A DNA stretch of 56,223 nucleotides from Hyphococcus sp. (GCA_021776245.1 JAJFGF010000067.1:1-56223); one strand, 5' to 3'. Shown: positions 9,289 to 19,111, numbered from the stretch's first letter. Notes: generated by a model not told the origin, from the letters alone. Numbers and translations: made by a program.

Positions 9289-10287
9289 ATGAGCAAGAAA
9301 TCTATCTTTAAGATGGCCGCTATCCAGGCGACGCCCATGCTTTTCGATAAATCAGCGTCGACACAAAAAGCCTGCGCGCTTATCGCCGCCGCCGGCGCCA
9401 AAGGGGCCGATATTGCGGCATTCGGAGAAAGCTGGCTGCCCGGCTATCCATTTTGGGTGGACGGCCCGGTAATCGACCTCACCTGGGAGGCCAGCGCCGT
9501 TTATCTCGAAAACGCGATAGAGATTCCTGGCCCCGAAACGCAAGCGCTTTGCAAAGCGGCGCAAGCTGCCAGCGTTGACGTTGTGATTGGCGTAGCGGAA
9601 AAAGATCCGTTTACTGAAGGCACCGCATATTGTACCGCGCTAACGATTGGCCGCGAGGGCGAAATCCTTAATCGGCACCGCAAGTTAAAACCGACCCATG
9701 GCGAACGGATTATCTGGGGCGACGGCGACGCTGCCGGCCTTACGACTTGCGCACGCGATTACGGGCGCATCAGCGCACTCAATTGCTGGGAACATCAAAT
9801 GATGTTGCCAAGCTACGCGCTCGCCGCGCAGGGGACACAAATTCATGCCGCGCTTTGGCCGGGTTGGGAGAAAACGCCGCGCGCCGGCGAATATTGCTGG
9901 GCGCGGCAGCATTTGTTGTCGCGCGCTTTTGCCAGTCAGGCCGGAGCCTATGTGATTTGCGCGGCGGGGCTGCGGCTCGAAAAAGATATCCCGGAACGCT
10001 GGCGGCCGCTTGGGGTATGGGAACATACGGGCCAGTCAGCGATCATCGATCCGCGCGGCGAAATCATTGCCGTCGCCGAAAGCGAGGAAGAAATTCTGAT
10101 CGCGGAAGGCTCGCTCGATATCGTGCGCGCGGCAAAAGCCGCTTGCGACATTGCCGGGCACTATTCGCGACCCGACATTTTTGACCTGACCATTGACGCA
10201 TCGCCTGCGCCGCCACGCATCCATCTGACATCAGACATTGATGACCTGGATGATGATGCAGAAGATGACGCCAATATCGAAGATTAG
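9289..10287 (+). CDS. Nitrilase-family carbon-nitrogen hydrolase
   Basis: A 332-aa enzyme with the nitrilase catalytic triad: Glu47 (FGESWLPGYP), the Lys in HRKLKPTHGER (Lys132) and Cys166 (NCWEHQ). These contexts match true nitrilases (nitrile to carboxylic acid plus ammonia) better than amidases or N-carbamoylases; aliphatic or aryl preference cannot be read. The C-terminus adds a strongly acidic tail (about 317-332, DDLDDDAEDD). ATG 9289 follows AACGTGAAGCGGAA. The stop overlaps, tail to tail by 4 nt, the end of a leftward glycosyltransferase gene. No clear metabolic partner lies nearby. Confidence 0.88.
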   Translation: MSKKSIFKMAAIQATPMLFDKSASTQKACALIAAAGAKGADIAAFGESWLPGYPFWVDGPVIDLTWEASAVYLENAIEIPGPETQALCKAAQAASVDVVIGVAEKDPFTEGTAYCTALTIGREGEILNRHRKLKPTHGERIIWGDGDAAGLTTCARDYGRISALNCWEHQMMLPSYALAAQGTQIHAALWPGWEKTPRAGEYCWARQHLLSRAFASQAGAYVICAAGLRLEKDIPERWRPLGVWEHTGQSAIIDPRGEIIAVAESEEEILIAEGSLDIVRAAKAACDIAGHYSRPDIFDLTIDASPAPPRIHLTSDIDDLDDDAEDDANIED

Positions 10288-11486
10288 AGTTTGAGGCGGT
10301 CAAGCGCCGCGTCAAATCGCTCAAGCCGGTCGTCCCAGTTGTAACTTTCGACAATTGCGGCGCGCGCTGCAGCGCCCATGGCGTCGCGGCGGTCGCGATC
10401 ATTTAACAGACTGACAATTTCCGTCGCCATTTCGCCTGGGCGTTGCACAATACAGGCTGCATCGTTGCTGCAATTAATTCCGGCCATAGCATCGGGCGTG
10501 ACGACAATCGGTTTGGCCATCGCCATCGCTTCCAGCACTTTGTTCTGTATTCCTCTGGCAATCCGCAAAGGCACAATTGCAATCTTTGCCTGCGCCAGCC
10601 ACGGACGCACATCGTCAACACGGCCCGTAACGGTCACGCCATTGACGCCGTCAAGCGCTCTGATTCTGGCGACGGGATTGGAGCCGACAATTGCAAAACT
10701 CGCATTTGGCGCGGCGGTGCGAACTTTTGGCCAGACATCACGCACAAACTCGAAAACCGCTTCGACATTTGCGCGGTAGTCCATGGCGCCGACAAAGATG
10801 ATATCGCAAGGCGTAGCGACAGGTTCGACAACGCGCGCCGGGTCGAAATAGTCAGTATCGACGCCATTGGACCACCAGTCCACATGATTACGGATGCTGG
10901 CGCGCCGGTTAAACAGCGCCGCCTCCTCAGCTGTCACCGCAAAACTCGCATCGGCCCAGTTGGCAATCTGCGTTTCCGCCTGCGCCAGCGCTTTTCCTTC
11001 GCGGTCATATACCCAACTCAGGAGCCCGCGCGTTTCCAATGCATATTGCCGCCATTTTTCAGAATCGGCATCACAAAAATCGATAATGCGTTTGCGCCCG
11101 GCGACTGGCGCAGCAATGTAGGGCGCCATGGATGAAGAGAATGCAATCTCCGCCGCTAAAGGATGCTTACAGAGTCTGTCGATCACGGCAGCCATTTTCT
11201 TGTCGCGATAAAAACCAAATGTCAGCGCGTCATTTAAAAACACGGAGGGCAGGCTTTTGAGGCGCGCAATTATCGGGTGCAGCCGCACAAACGCCGATGA
11301 TGCGCAAAGGCTATCGAGAAAATCCCGATGATCCAGATCGCGTTCATCATCGATAAAACAGGCAAGATGAACGTCAAACCGGTCTGTTAGATGTTTAAGC
11401 AAGCGCCATGACCGAATTTTATCTCCCTTATCCGGCGGATAAGGAATGCGGTGCGCAAGGAACAAAATCTCTTTCCTGGCAGTCAT
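10284..11486 (-). CDS. Glycosyltransferase, XrtA/PEP-CTERM-associated type (TIGR03087-like)
   Basis: A 400-aa GT-B glycosyltransferase. The N-terminus (ILFLAHRIPYPPDKGDKIRS) is diagnostic of the sugar transferase family found in exosortase A/EpsH loci. The C-terminal half has the usual nucleotide-sugar region (GRVDDVRPWLAQAKIAIVPL, then KVLEAMAMAKPIV). It probably adds a sugar to the lipid-linked repeat unit on the cytoplasmic side of the inner membrane. The start at 11486 is ATG, overlapping the stop of the FemAB-like gene (ATGA). The frame is open further upstream, but that stretch is inside the neighbour. Confidence 0.9.
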   Translation of the reverse strand: MTARKEILFLAHRIPYPPDKGDKIRSWRLLKHLTDRFDVHLACFIDDERDLDHRDFLDSLCASSAFVRLHPIIARLKSLPSVFLNDALTFGFYRDKKMAAVIDRLCKHPLAAEIAFSSSMAPYIAAPVAGRKRIIDFCDADSEKWRQYALETRGLLSWVYDREGKALAQAETQIANWADASFAVTAEEAALFNRRASIRNHVDWWSNGVDTDYFDPARVVEPVATPCDIIFVGAMDYRANVEAVFEFVRDVWPKVRTAAPNASFAIVGSNPVARIRALDGVNGVTVTGRVDDVRPWLAQAKIAIVPLRIARGIQNKVLEAMAMAKPIVVTPDAMAGINCSNDAACIVQRPGEMATEIVSLLNDRDRRDAMGAAARAAIVESYNWDDRLERFDAALDRLKL

Positions 11487-12559
11487 GGGAAATTTGGCGC
11501 CAATAACGGACCCAGGGTCGTTGTCGCCGCCAGGGGAAGCAAGGGCCAAAGTTTGGCAAACAATGCAAACTTCGGATTATTCGGGTTGATATTTGCTATT
11601 TTCGCAGCGGCGATCAGCTTTACTTGATAGGTGAGCGGCGCCGGTTCGACGCCCCATAGTTTTTTGTACATATATGAACCGCTGCCGGTCCGGCTTCGCC
11701 CAAAATCAAATATCCGGCATCCGCGCGCAACGGCTCGGCGCATGATCGACCAGTAGATGAAATCATAGGCCCGCGCGCGCCGCGCAGCCGGACTGGCGCC
11801 GATATAATAAGGAAGAGCGACACTGCCAAAATAGAAACTCAATAATGCAGCGGCCGGCGCACCTTCAAAATCGACCATCGTTATTTCGATGTCATCGGGA
11901 AATGCGTCAATCAGCGCATATAAAAACCGTTTCGAAAAAATCGGCGTGCCGTGCTGACGCAATGACCGCGCATAAAGCGCGTAAAATTCATCGGCGCCGC
12001 CATCATGACGGATCGTCAAGGCGCCCTGTTGTTCTGCGGCAATCGCTTTACGAATTTCTGCGCGGCGCTTGCGCGGAATGGCATTCAAATGATCGTCGCC
12101 GCTGGCGGGCAGCGTCATTTTGAATCCTTCATAGATACCGGTTTTTGCAATCCAGCCGCTGCCGCCAGAAAAATTTGATCGGCACTCCAGATATTTAACG
12201 CCGGCTTTCTCGCCGATCGAAACCGCCTCCGACAATAACACCTTGAGGATGCAATCATCGTCGGCAAGCGGTCCGCCGCCAACACTAAAGGGCGTTGAGA
12301 TCAGCGACCGGCCCAATAAAGGCGATTTTACATCGACGAGCGGCAGGACACCGACGATCCGCCCGCCCTGCTGCGCCGTCAGATAGAGCGCATCATAGTG
12401 ATAGGCCGATTGGACGGCCTGTCCCCATCCTGACAGGTGAAATATGGAGCCCTCATTATGGGCGCGCACATAGTCGTCCCACAACAAAGGGGACGGCGGT
12501 TTTCCAATTGTGACATCGACAGAAATCGCATTGTTTGTTTTTGCGGAGGCAACGCTCAT
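11483..12559 (-). CDS. FemAB-like protein of XrtA/PEP-CTERM loci (TIGR03019-like)
   Basis: A 358-aa protein with two GNAT-like halves, similar to FemAB peptidyltransferases and to the FemAB-related proteins of exosortase loci. Recognisable parts are SIFHLSGWGQAV near the N-terminus, the central EIRKAIAAEQQGAL helix, and the C-terminal YDFIYWSIMRRAVARGCRIFDFGRS followed by FKKxWG-like YKKLWGVEP. The role is probably aminoacylation or acylation of the polysaccharide or its carrier, but no substrate is known. It overlaps both neighbours by 4 nt, so the genes are translationally coupled. Confidence 0.88.
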   Translation of the reverse strand: MSVASAKTNNAISVDVTIGKPPSPLLWDDYVRAHNEGSIFHLSGWGQAVQSAYHYDALYLTAQQGGRIVGVLPLVDVKSPLLGRSLISTPFSVGGGPLADDDCILKVLLSEAVSIGEKAGVKYLECRSNFSGGSGWIAKTGIYEGFKMTLPASGDDHLNAIPRKRRAEIRKAIAAEQQGALTIRHDGGADEFYALYARSLRQHGTPIFSKRFLYALIDAFPDDIEITMVDFEGAPAAALLSFYFGSVALPYYIGASPAARRARAYDFIYWSIMRRAVARGCRIFDFGRSRTGSGSYMYKKLWGVEPAPLTYQVKLIAAAKIANINPNNPKFALFAKLWPLLPLAATTTLGPLLAPNFP

Positions 12560-13431
12560 ATCGGCGTCCTTAAATCAAGCGCATCATCGATCCGGCCCCA
12601 ATGAAATGCCGAAAGCATGCCTGCGAGCTTGCGCGGCATTGCCCTAAGATTGAGATAATGCCGCAATTTCGATTTCAGCGATGCGCGGCGTATGCGCGGC
12701 TGATCTGGATCAACCTCCCACGGATGAAAATAGAAAATTGCAGGGCCTTCAAGCGACGCCGCAGCGCGTTTCATAAGCGCCTTTGACAGGGCAAGTGGAC
12801 TGGCGCGGAAGCGACCGCCGCCAGCGCAACTGATCCGCTTACCAAACATATCAACAGTCGCTACCGGCGCTTCGACAAAACCGGCGCCGTCAATGGGCCG
12901 ATAGCAGATCCGGCGCGCAGCCGGATCGCCATAATGATCATGGGCGATGGGATGAGAACTTGAAGAATAGCGATGACCGATTTCCGCCAGCACCTCATAG
13001 GCCCAGGGCGTTGATCGATCGATGGAAAATCCGGCGGCTCTGTAACCGATGACAGCAACGCCGCTGATATCTTCAAGCAGTTGTTTTGTTTTCCCCGCGT
13101 CTTCGCGAAAGGCGGCGCGGCTTTGCTGGTTGACTTTGGTATGGTCATATCCGTGACTTGCCAGCTCATGGCCGCGCGCAACGATTTCTCGCACAAGACC
13201 CGGATCGCGCTCGGCCACCCAGCCCAGCGTAAAAAATGTGGCTTTGGCCTGATGCGCGTCAAAAAGATCAAGACAACGCCGGGTCGAGGCGCCGACACGC
13301 AAGGGAAATCCGTCCCAGGCGCTGCGCGCAATTACGTCAGAAAACGCCCATACCTGAAAATAATCTTCGACATCGACCGAAAGCGCGAATTTTTGCTGCA
13401 CGGTTGCCGCCGTCCCGTTTGATGCGCCCAT
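12556..13431 (-). CDS. Polysaccharide deacetylase of XrtA/PEP-CTERM loci (TIGR03006-like)
   Basis: A 291-aa NodB-type deacetylase that removes acetyl groups from an exopolysaccharide or its precursor. The metal and catalytic motifs are present: SVDVEDYFQV (Asp-Glu pair), SHGYDH (HxxxH metal ligands) and YRAAGFSI (motif 3). The C-terminus has the family FYFHPWEVDPDQP. No signal peptide is visible. ATG 13431 is chosen; a TTG at 13467 that overlaps the ATPase stop is also possible and would add 12 residues. It sits in a run of overlapping genes. Confidence 0.9.
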   Translation of the reverse strand: MGASNGTAATVQQKFALSVDVEDYFQVWAFSDVIARSAWDGFPLRVGASTRRCLDLFDAHQAKATFFTLGWVAERDPGLVREIVARGHELASHGYDHTKVNQQSRAAFREDAGKTKQLLEDISGVAVIGYRAAGFSIDRSTPWAYEVLAEIGHRYSSSSHPIAHDHYGDPAARRICYRPIDGAGFVEAPVATVDMFGKRISCAGGGRFRASPLALSKALMKRAAASLEGPAIFYFHPWEVDPDQPRIRRASLKSKLRHYLNLRAMPRKLAGMLSAFHWGRIDDALDLRTPI

Positions 13432-13457
13432 CACGGTCGAATTCCGATCCAAGTGGT

Positions 13458-14951
13458 CTACTGCCAAGAGTCGCGAATTTCCCGAAGCAATGTTTCGGCG
13501 CGCGAAAGGCTATCGACAATTTCCGCGCGATTATTGATACGGCGCTTGTCAATATCGGCCATTTTCTTGCGCAACCGCGAAACACTGGCATGCGCCTGTT
13601 TTAATTCATCGCGCGTATCGTTGAGGGATCCAGCGACGGACTTGCGCCATTGCGGCGCGTTGTTTTGGGCAAGTCTGAGATCGCGCGCCATTTGCGCAAT
13701 ACTGCTGATCGACGTCGTTTCATGATCGCCCGCCGCCGATTGTTCAACACCGTCAAGCGCCGGCTTCTCGGTTTCATTGGTAACCGCCGCGATCGCTGAA
13801 GCAACTTCGCTCAGCGTTGCTTCATGGCGAGGCGGATCAGCTTCCTCAGCCTCCTGTCGCGGGCGGCGCGACGCGCGAAGGCGGTCAAATACGCTTGACG
13901 ACGAGACCGGCGGCGCAGACGACGGCGGTTCCGGCTTGGGCGTCGCGGAAGCGCCCTCGTTGGACGCTTCGCCGTTGGGCGTTTCATCCTTGGCATTCGC
14001 CTCTTCCCGCGCATCATCGGGCGCTCGCTGACGCGCCGCATCGAGAGATACGGCCGCCACACCGTCACTTGGCGTTTGCGCCTGCCCATCAACGGATTTT
14101 ACAGCCGGCATGGCCCCCGGCCTGACGCCATCAGGCGCAAGTTTTTCTTCGCGCAGCTCCGTAAGGACGATTTCAACAATCTCTCGCGTTACTTCACGAT
14201 GCTTTTCGAGAAAGCAATAAAGCATCAGGCGATTGCAGAGCGTATTAATTTGGCGGGGCAGCCCTTTGGTCGCTGAATAAATAGCGCTAAAAGCATCCAA
14301 TGAAAAATCCGGATCTTCCAGCCAACCAGCGACCGACAGGCGATGCAGTACATATTCCTTGGTTTCATCCGCCGAAAGATTTTCCAGATGATAGGAAGCA
14401 ATCACACGCTGTCGAAGCTGCTCCATTTCCGGCGCATCAATGACATTGCGAAATTCCGGCTGACCTACGAGAAACACCTGGAATAGCGGCGTTCCGTCAT
14501 AATCCATATTCGACAGCATCCGGAGTTCTTCGAGCGTCTCATGCGGCAGATTTTGCGCTTCATCCATCACGAGAAGCGCGCGACGACCGCGATTGAGCTG
14601 ATCAAACAGAAAATCTTCGAAGGCCGCCAATTGACCTGCCCGGCCCTCGCCCTCCGGTTCAATACGGAACGCGGAAAGGATGTGGCCCAGCAAATCATCC
14701 GGTTTGACATTTGACGTTAAAAGATGCGCCGCAACAACATTCGACCGATTTAGCTGGTCCAGCAAATGCCCAATCAGCATAGACTTGCCGGCGCCGATCG
14801 GCCCGGTGATCACAATAAATCCCTCAGCCTGCTTCAGGCCATAATGGAGATAGGCCATAGCCTTATTATGACTGCGGCTGCCAAAAAAGAACCGGGGATC
14901 TGGGTTCAGTTTAAACGGCGCGCCGGATAAACCGAAATACTCTTCATACAT
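13458..14951 (-). CDS. ExeA/GspA-like AAA ATPase of XrtA loci (TIGR03015-like)
   Basis: A 497-aa protein. Residues 1-270 form an AAA ATPase with Walker A GPIGAGKS and Walker B ALLVMDEAQN, starting MYEEYFGLSGAPF as in all members of the family. A long acidic, Pro/Ala/Glu-rich and probably disordered linker follows (about 275-430). The protein ends in a predicted coiled coil (about 440-497). ExeA-like ATPases help assemble envelope export machines; here the partner is probably the adjacent outer-membrane protein. The start codon overlaps the stop of that gene by 1 nt (TAATG arrangement). Confidence 0.9.
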   Translation of the reverse strand: MYEEYFGLSGAPFKLNPDPRFFFGSRSHNKAMAYLHYGLKQAEGFIVITGPIGAGKSMLIGHLLDQLNRSNVVAAHLLTSNVKPDDLLGHILSAFRIEPEGEGRAGQLAAFEDFLFDQLNRGRRALLVMDEAQNLPHETLEELRMLSNMDYDGTPLFQVFLVGQPEFRNVIDAPEMEQLRQRVIASYHLENLSADETKEYVLHRLSVAGWLEDPDFSLDAFSAIYSATKGLPRQINTLCNRLMLYCFLEKHREVTREIVEIVLTELREEKLAPDGVRPGAMPAVKSVDGQAQTPSDGVAAVSLDAARQRAPDDAREEANAKDETPNGEASNEGASATPKPEPPSSAPPVSSSSVFDRLRASRRPRQEAEEADPPRHEATLSEVASAIAAVTNETEKPALDGVEQSAAGDHETTSISSIAQMARDLRLAQNNAPQWRKSVAGSLNDTRDELKQAHASVSRLRKKMADIDKRRINNRAEIVDSLSRAETLLREIRDSWQ

Positions 14952-16645
14952 TACTGGATGTCCAAAGTTAGCCCTATCATCACTGTGTTTTCACTATACT
15001 CAAGCTGCGCATTCTTTGAGAAACGCTCGCCATGTGAAACTTCAAGAAACGCGGACACATTTTTGTAGATATTACGCGATGCGCCAATTCGGCCGACAAC
15101 GGTCGTCGTCGCGCCATTGCCGGCGGCAATCGTCGCACAATCAACCACGGCGTTAAACATCGGCGCCGTGGGATCCAGACCAAAAACCAGCGGATTGGCC
15201 ACGCAGCTTGTCGTATCGACACTAGTGTCGGCGCCTCGAAGCGTTACACTTCCATAGCCGTTCATCTTTCGTGACATTTGCCGGTTCAATCTCATATCGC
15301 CGCCAATCGTTTCCACTTGCCGGAAGCCGAAATCATCGTCGCTATAATATCCGTTGATCGTCGCGATGGATCTTCCAAAGTTGCCCCTGATAGACGCGCG
15401 AACAGAATCTGAAACGGCGACCCCGGTGGTTTGCGCTGAATATCCGCTCAACCCGCGCGCCACGTAATTAGCGGTGTTCACCACACTGCGCGGCGACAGG
15501 GCGCCGCCCTGGCGCAGGCGGTCAGCGAATGCCAGCGTTTGAAGCTGGCTGGTTCGAAATCCAGATGCGACTGATTGCGTACGGGTGCGAAAGCTGCGGC
15601 TCGCTCGCGCCGTAAAAATCAATCGATTTGATATTTCATATGAAACATCCGCGTCGATAAAATCATCGCCGAAGCGCTCGCCATACTCAAACCTAACCTG
15701 CGAGCGAGGGCCCGGCTGCGCGGTAAATCCCGCACGCCATGTCACGCCCGACAAGGCGGCGTCGTTAAAAAACAACGAACTCGCGCCTTGCGTTTCGACA
15801 TCATCATAACCAACAGAGCCGCTAAGCGCGAATTTGGTGTTCAGGGCCAATTGCGCATCACCGGTAATTGAACCCTGTCGATAGCCAAAATCGGGAAAGG
15901 GCGCAGTCGCGTCTTCAGTTGTGTCATTGCCATAGGCAGTTACGCGAAAGCGCACCGTGTCCAGCAATCCGCCGCTTGCATAGCTCGCCAATACTTCATG
16001 GGTGGTCGAATCGTTTCGGGTTAATCCAGCGAAAAGATTCACACCGGTGTTTGTGTCGCCTACAAATGCCTGAGAAAAGCGGTATCGCATTTCGACAACC
16101 GATTGATTGCCGAGCTGGTGATAGACGTAAGGGCTCGCTACATAGGAATGCACATTTGCGCGCTGACCGCGCGCCGCATTTACGTTGCCTGAAAATCTCG
16201 CATTGTCGCCGACCAGTTGCCGCGATGTTGATCCCGACAAATCAAAATAGAGCCATTCGTCAGTAACGGTAAATGTGCTTGTGCCGCCGATCCTTTGATT
16301 GACAACGAGATCCGACTGGTCAGTAAGGTATGACAAATCAAGATCGCCAAGAACAATCGCCGTCACCCGGCGCGTACTGACAATCGCCCCGCCCGACAAC
16401 GACGTCGATATAATAACATCGTCATCTTTCGAACCGCTATTTTGCAGATTGATGTTGTCAGTATAGGTAACCCGCGTCGAAAGGCCGGCTGAATAACCAA
16501 AAAAATCGTTTTTCAGCCTTAGAGGCGCATTTGCCTGCGAAACCTGCGCCGCGCCGGCGCTGATCATCATGCCGGTCACAGCGCTGGCGACGGCCACGCC
16601 TTTGCCCCAGCCCCCGGTGAATCGTGTTCTTTTATTCTGCTCCAT
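14951..16645 (-). CDS. Outer-membrane beta-barrel of XrtA loci (TIGR03016-like)
   Basis: A 564-aa secreted protein. The signal peptide (about 1-40, hydrophobic core GVAVASAVTGMMISAGA) is followed by amphipathic beta strands with many aromatic and polar alternations, as in outer-membrane barrels. The family is known from exosortase loci and is a candidate polysaccharide exit or scaffold protein. ATG 16645 has AGAGGGG upstream. The open frame extends to 16747, but that part overlaps the kinase gene and is not signal-like. The C-terminus (LTLDIQ) lacks the usual terminal aromatic residue. Confidence 0.85.
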   Translation of the reverse strand: MEQNKRTRFTGGWGKGVAVASAVTGMMISAGAAQVSQANAPLRLKNDFFGYSAGLSTRVTYTDNINLQNSGSKDDDVIISTSLSGGAIVSTRRVTAIVLGDLDLSYLTDQSDLVVNQRIGGTSTFTVTDEWLYFDLSGSTSRQLVGDNARFSGNVNAARGQRANVHSYVASPYVYHQLGNQSVVEMRYRFSQAFVGDTNTGVNLFAGLTRNDSTTHEVLASYASGGLLDTVRFRVTAYGNDTTEDATAPFPDFGYRQGSITGDAQLALNTKFALSGSVGYDDVETQGASSLFFNDAALSGVTWRAGFTAQPGPRSQVRFEYGERFGDDFIDADVSYEISNRLIFTARASRSFRTRTQSVASGFRTSQLQTLAFADRLRQGGALSPRSVVNTANYVARGLSGYSAQTTGVAVSDSVRASIRGNFGRSIATINGYYSDDDFGFRQVETIGGDMRLNRQMSRKMNGYGSVTLRGADTSVDTTSCVANPLVFGLDPTAPMFNAVVDCATIAAGNGATTTVVGRIGASRNIYKNVSAFLEVSHGERFSKNAQLEYSENTVMIGLTLDIQ

Positions 16646-17534
16646 GGAGAGCACCCCTCTTTTGGCGTTGATGCGCGGTCTGTTCCGCCGCGCCGTCGCA
16701 GCGATCGTAAGATTCGTAAGATCCATAATGAGATCCGCCGGACCCAATTAGACACCGATTCAGCATTAAACTCACGTTCGGATTGACGTCCAAAAGCTCG
16801 TCAATGGCCGATGCGACGGCTGGCTCCGGCGTGGCGTTCGCTTCCACCACAAAGATAATTTCATCCGCATATTTTGAAAGAATCACAGCTTCTGCGGCCG
16901 CCAGCACAGGCGGGGCGTCGATCAAAATGAGCCCGTCGCCCCATGCCGCAGATAATTCGGTCCAAAAGGCTCGCGCCGCCTCACCGGCAAAAAGCTCAGT
17001 CGCCCGCTCCACCGGGGCGCCTTCCGGCAGGATGGTCAGCGACGCCTCGGTCGCACGGCGGCAACAGGAGCCTAATTCCGTCGCCGGGCTGGTCATCGCA
17101 TCAGTAAGCCCGGGACCTGCCGGAAGCCCAAAATGGGTGCGCACTTTGGGCCGCATGAGATCGGCGTCTACCAGCAAGGTGTCGATCTGATCCTCAATTG
17201 CGAGACTGAGCGCAAGATTGGCGGCGCTGAAAGTTTTGCCTTCGCCGGCGCGCGCCGACGTAATCATCACAATATTGCGCCGCCGTCCGGGTGAGTGAAA
17301 AGCGCGCCCGTCGCCGGCTGCGCGCAGAAAATCAATCCTGCGCAACAAACGTCGTTTCACAGCGCGCAGCTCTTGTGCAAGTTGCGATACCCGCGCTTCG
17401 GGATGATAAAAACCCTGTGACGCCAGGGAGCCAAAATCAAGCTTGAATTCTGCAGATTGCGCAAGGCTGTTGCGCCGGGCCGGCTTAACCGGCGCGGCAA
17501 GAACGCCCTGGCCTGCTTTTTCGATCACACTCAT
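16632..17534 (-). CDS. Tyrosine autokinase / chain-length co-regulator (BY-kinase, XrtA type)
   Basis: A 300-aa cytoplasmic BY-kinase, the partner of the adjacent Wzz-like protein. Walker A is ARAGEGKTFSAAN, Walker A' is LLVDADLMRP and Walker B is LILIDAPPVL. A C-terminal tyrosine cluster (HYGSYESYDR) is the likely autophosphorylation site. BY-kinases cycle between phospho- and dephospho-forms to control polymer length and export. The start is ATG 17534, overlapping the stop of the Wzz-like gene (ATGA). Residues before it in the open frame belong to the neighbour. Confidence 0.9.
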   Translation of the reverse strand: MSVIEKAGQGVLAAPVKPARRNSLAQSAEFKLDFGSLASQGFYHPEARVSQLAQELRAVKRRLLRRIDFLRAAGDGRAFHSPGRRRNIVMITSARAGEGKTFSAANLALSLAIEDQIDTLLVDADLMRPKVRTHFGLPAGPGLTDAMTSPATELGSCCRRATEASLTILPEGAPVERATELFAGEAARAFWTELSAAWGDGLILIDAPPVLAAAEAVILSKYADEIIFVVEANATPEPAVASAIDELLDVNPNVSLMLNRCLIGSGGSHYGSYESYDRCDGAAEQTAHQRQKRGALHGAE

Positions 17535-19075
17535 CCGCGCACTCCCGCAACCGGTCTGGTATTTTCTGCGTTCGCCGCCTTGATTGGCGCATCCGCCGGC
17601 AAGCGATAGACGGAAAAATAGGTATATGCTGCGCCAATGAATACGAAGACAGCGCAAATCGCGGCAAATTTTATGCGCTCGCGCTGGCGCGCCGCGATTA
17701 TTTTTGCAGAAGAAACTTCGCTGAGTGCGCCCAAAACAGGCAGGCCAAAAGCTTCCTGTAATTCGCTTGCCTGAGTGTAACTTTTATCAATCAACGTCAG
17801 CACAAATGCAGCGCCGGCGCCGGCGCAAACCGCAAGCACAAACGCCGCGAGAATCAAGAACTGCCGCGGCGGATCGACAGGCCTTAGAGCCTGCTGCGGC
17901 CGCTCAAAGATTTGATACTCAACGCCGCGCCCGGCAGCTCCAAGGCTTCTTGTCAGCTGCAATTTATTCCGGCGCGACAGTAATTCATCATAGGTCTTTT
18001 GATTTTGCTCATATTCGCGAATGATTTGCCGCAGCGCCGCTTCAACCGCAGGCGATTGGGCGACGGCCGCATCAAGAGCGCCAAGCTCTGTGCTCAGCCG
18101 CTGTTCCCGATCACCAAGAAGAACCACCGAATCCTCGGCGACGCGAAGCTCCGAATGCAGACGGACATATTCCGGATTTGACGATGGCGCATCTGCGCCA
18201 GCCTGTTGAAGCGCAGTAATACGCGCAAGGACCCCGCGTATATCGGGATGGTCCTCTTCATATTGACTGCGCAGCGCCGCCAATTCCATTTTCAGCTGGT
18301 CAAGCTCGTCGCCGGATGTCGTCCGCGGCGTTGCAGACAACAAATTCTTCAAGGTCAAAATCCTGCCCTTGGTGCGTTCAAGCTCATCACTGACGCGCGT
18401 CAGCTCGTGTTCTTTCAGTTCGCGTCGGCGCGAGTCGCTCTGGCTGGCGCCAAGCTCGGCGGCGTGCTCGCGCCTAAACGCCGCCACAGCGCGTTCGTTG
18501 GCTGTAAGTTTTTCATCATATTCTTCAATCTGAAGGTTGAGCCGGCGCCGCGCCGCCTCATCCTCAGCCAGACTGGCGCCGAGATCCTGTTCGATCAGGA
18601 GATTAAGCACTGCATCGACAACTTTTTGGGCGACTGCCGGATCGCCGTTTTTGTACGATATGATAAAATACATACCGCGCGGGCTTTCAATTTTGATTTC
18701 GCCTGCGACCCACGCGGCTAGGGATTCCAGTTTAGCGCGCCGCTCTATGGGCGATCGCGCATCAATTGTTTCGTCCATCCCCGATCGCAGAATTATTTCT
18801 TCAACATTAGGACGCGTCAGGAGTTGAAGCCGCATGACTTCAACCCGTTGAGAATAATCGGGACGCGCGACAACGCCATTGAAGATCGGTTCAAGGATCG
18901 TCTCTGTTTGCACATAGACATGGGCGCGTGATTCAAACTTGTTGGGCAACAGCCAAATGGCGAACCATCCGCACAATGCCGCAAAACCGGCAATGGCGAC
19001 GACGATCCATCGCCGCCGCCAAAGCCCATTCAATTGGCGAAGCACCGGTTGAGGCAGATCAGAAAATTCAAACAC
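17531..19075 (-). CDS. Wzz-type chain-length determinant (XrtA type)
   Basis: A 514-aa polysaccharide co-polymerase. A membrane segment lies at about 24-45, then a Wzz domain, a long periplasmic coiled coil (about 180-395) and a second membrane segment at about 412-436. A third hydrophobic segment (about 470-492) is extra to the classic two-segment Wzz topology. It sets polymer length together with the autokinase encoded next. ATG 19075 lies 36 bp after the export lipoprotein gene. Confidence 0.9.
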   Translation of the reverse strand: MFEFSDLPQPVLRQLNGLWRRRWIVVAIAGFAALCGWFAIWLLPNKFESRAHVYVQTETILEPIFNGVVARPDYSQRVEVMRLQLLTRPNVEEIILRSGMDETIDARSPIERRAKLESLAAWVAGEIKIESPRGMYFIISYKNGDPAVAQKVVDAVLNLLIEQDLGASLAEDEAARRRLNLQIEEYDEKLTANERAVAAFRREHAAELGASQSDSRRRELKEHELTRVSDELERTKGRILTLKNLLSATPRTTSGDELDQLKMELAALRSQYEEDHPDIRGVLARITALQQAGADAPSSNPEYVRLHSELRVAEDSVVLLGDREQRLSTELGALDAAVAQSPAVEAALRQIIREYEQNQKTYDELLSRRNKLQLTRSLGAAGRGVEYQIFERPQQALRPVDPPRQFLILAAFVLAVCAGAGAAFVLTLIDKSYTQASELQEAFGLPVLGALSEVSSAKIIAARQRERIKFAAICAVFVFIGAAYTYFSVYRLPADAPIKAANAENTRPVAGVRG

Positions 19076-19111
19076 TACTCACCATTCCCCGAGCCCGGCA
19101 AACGCGCGCTG

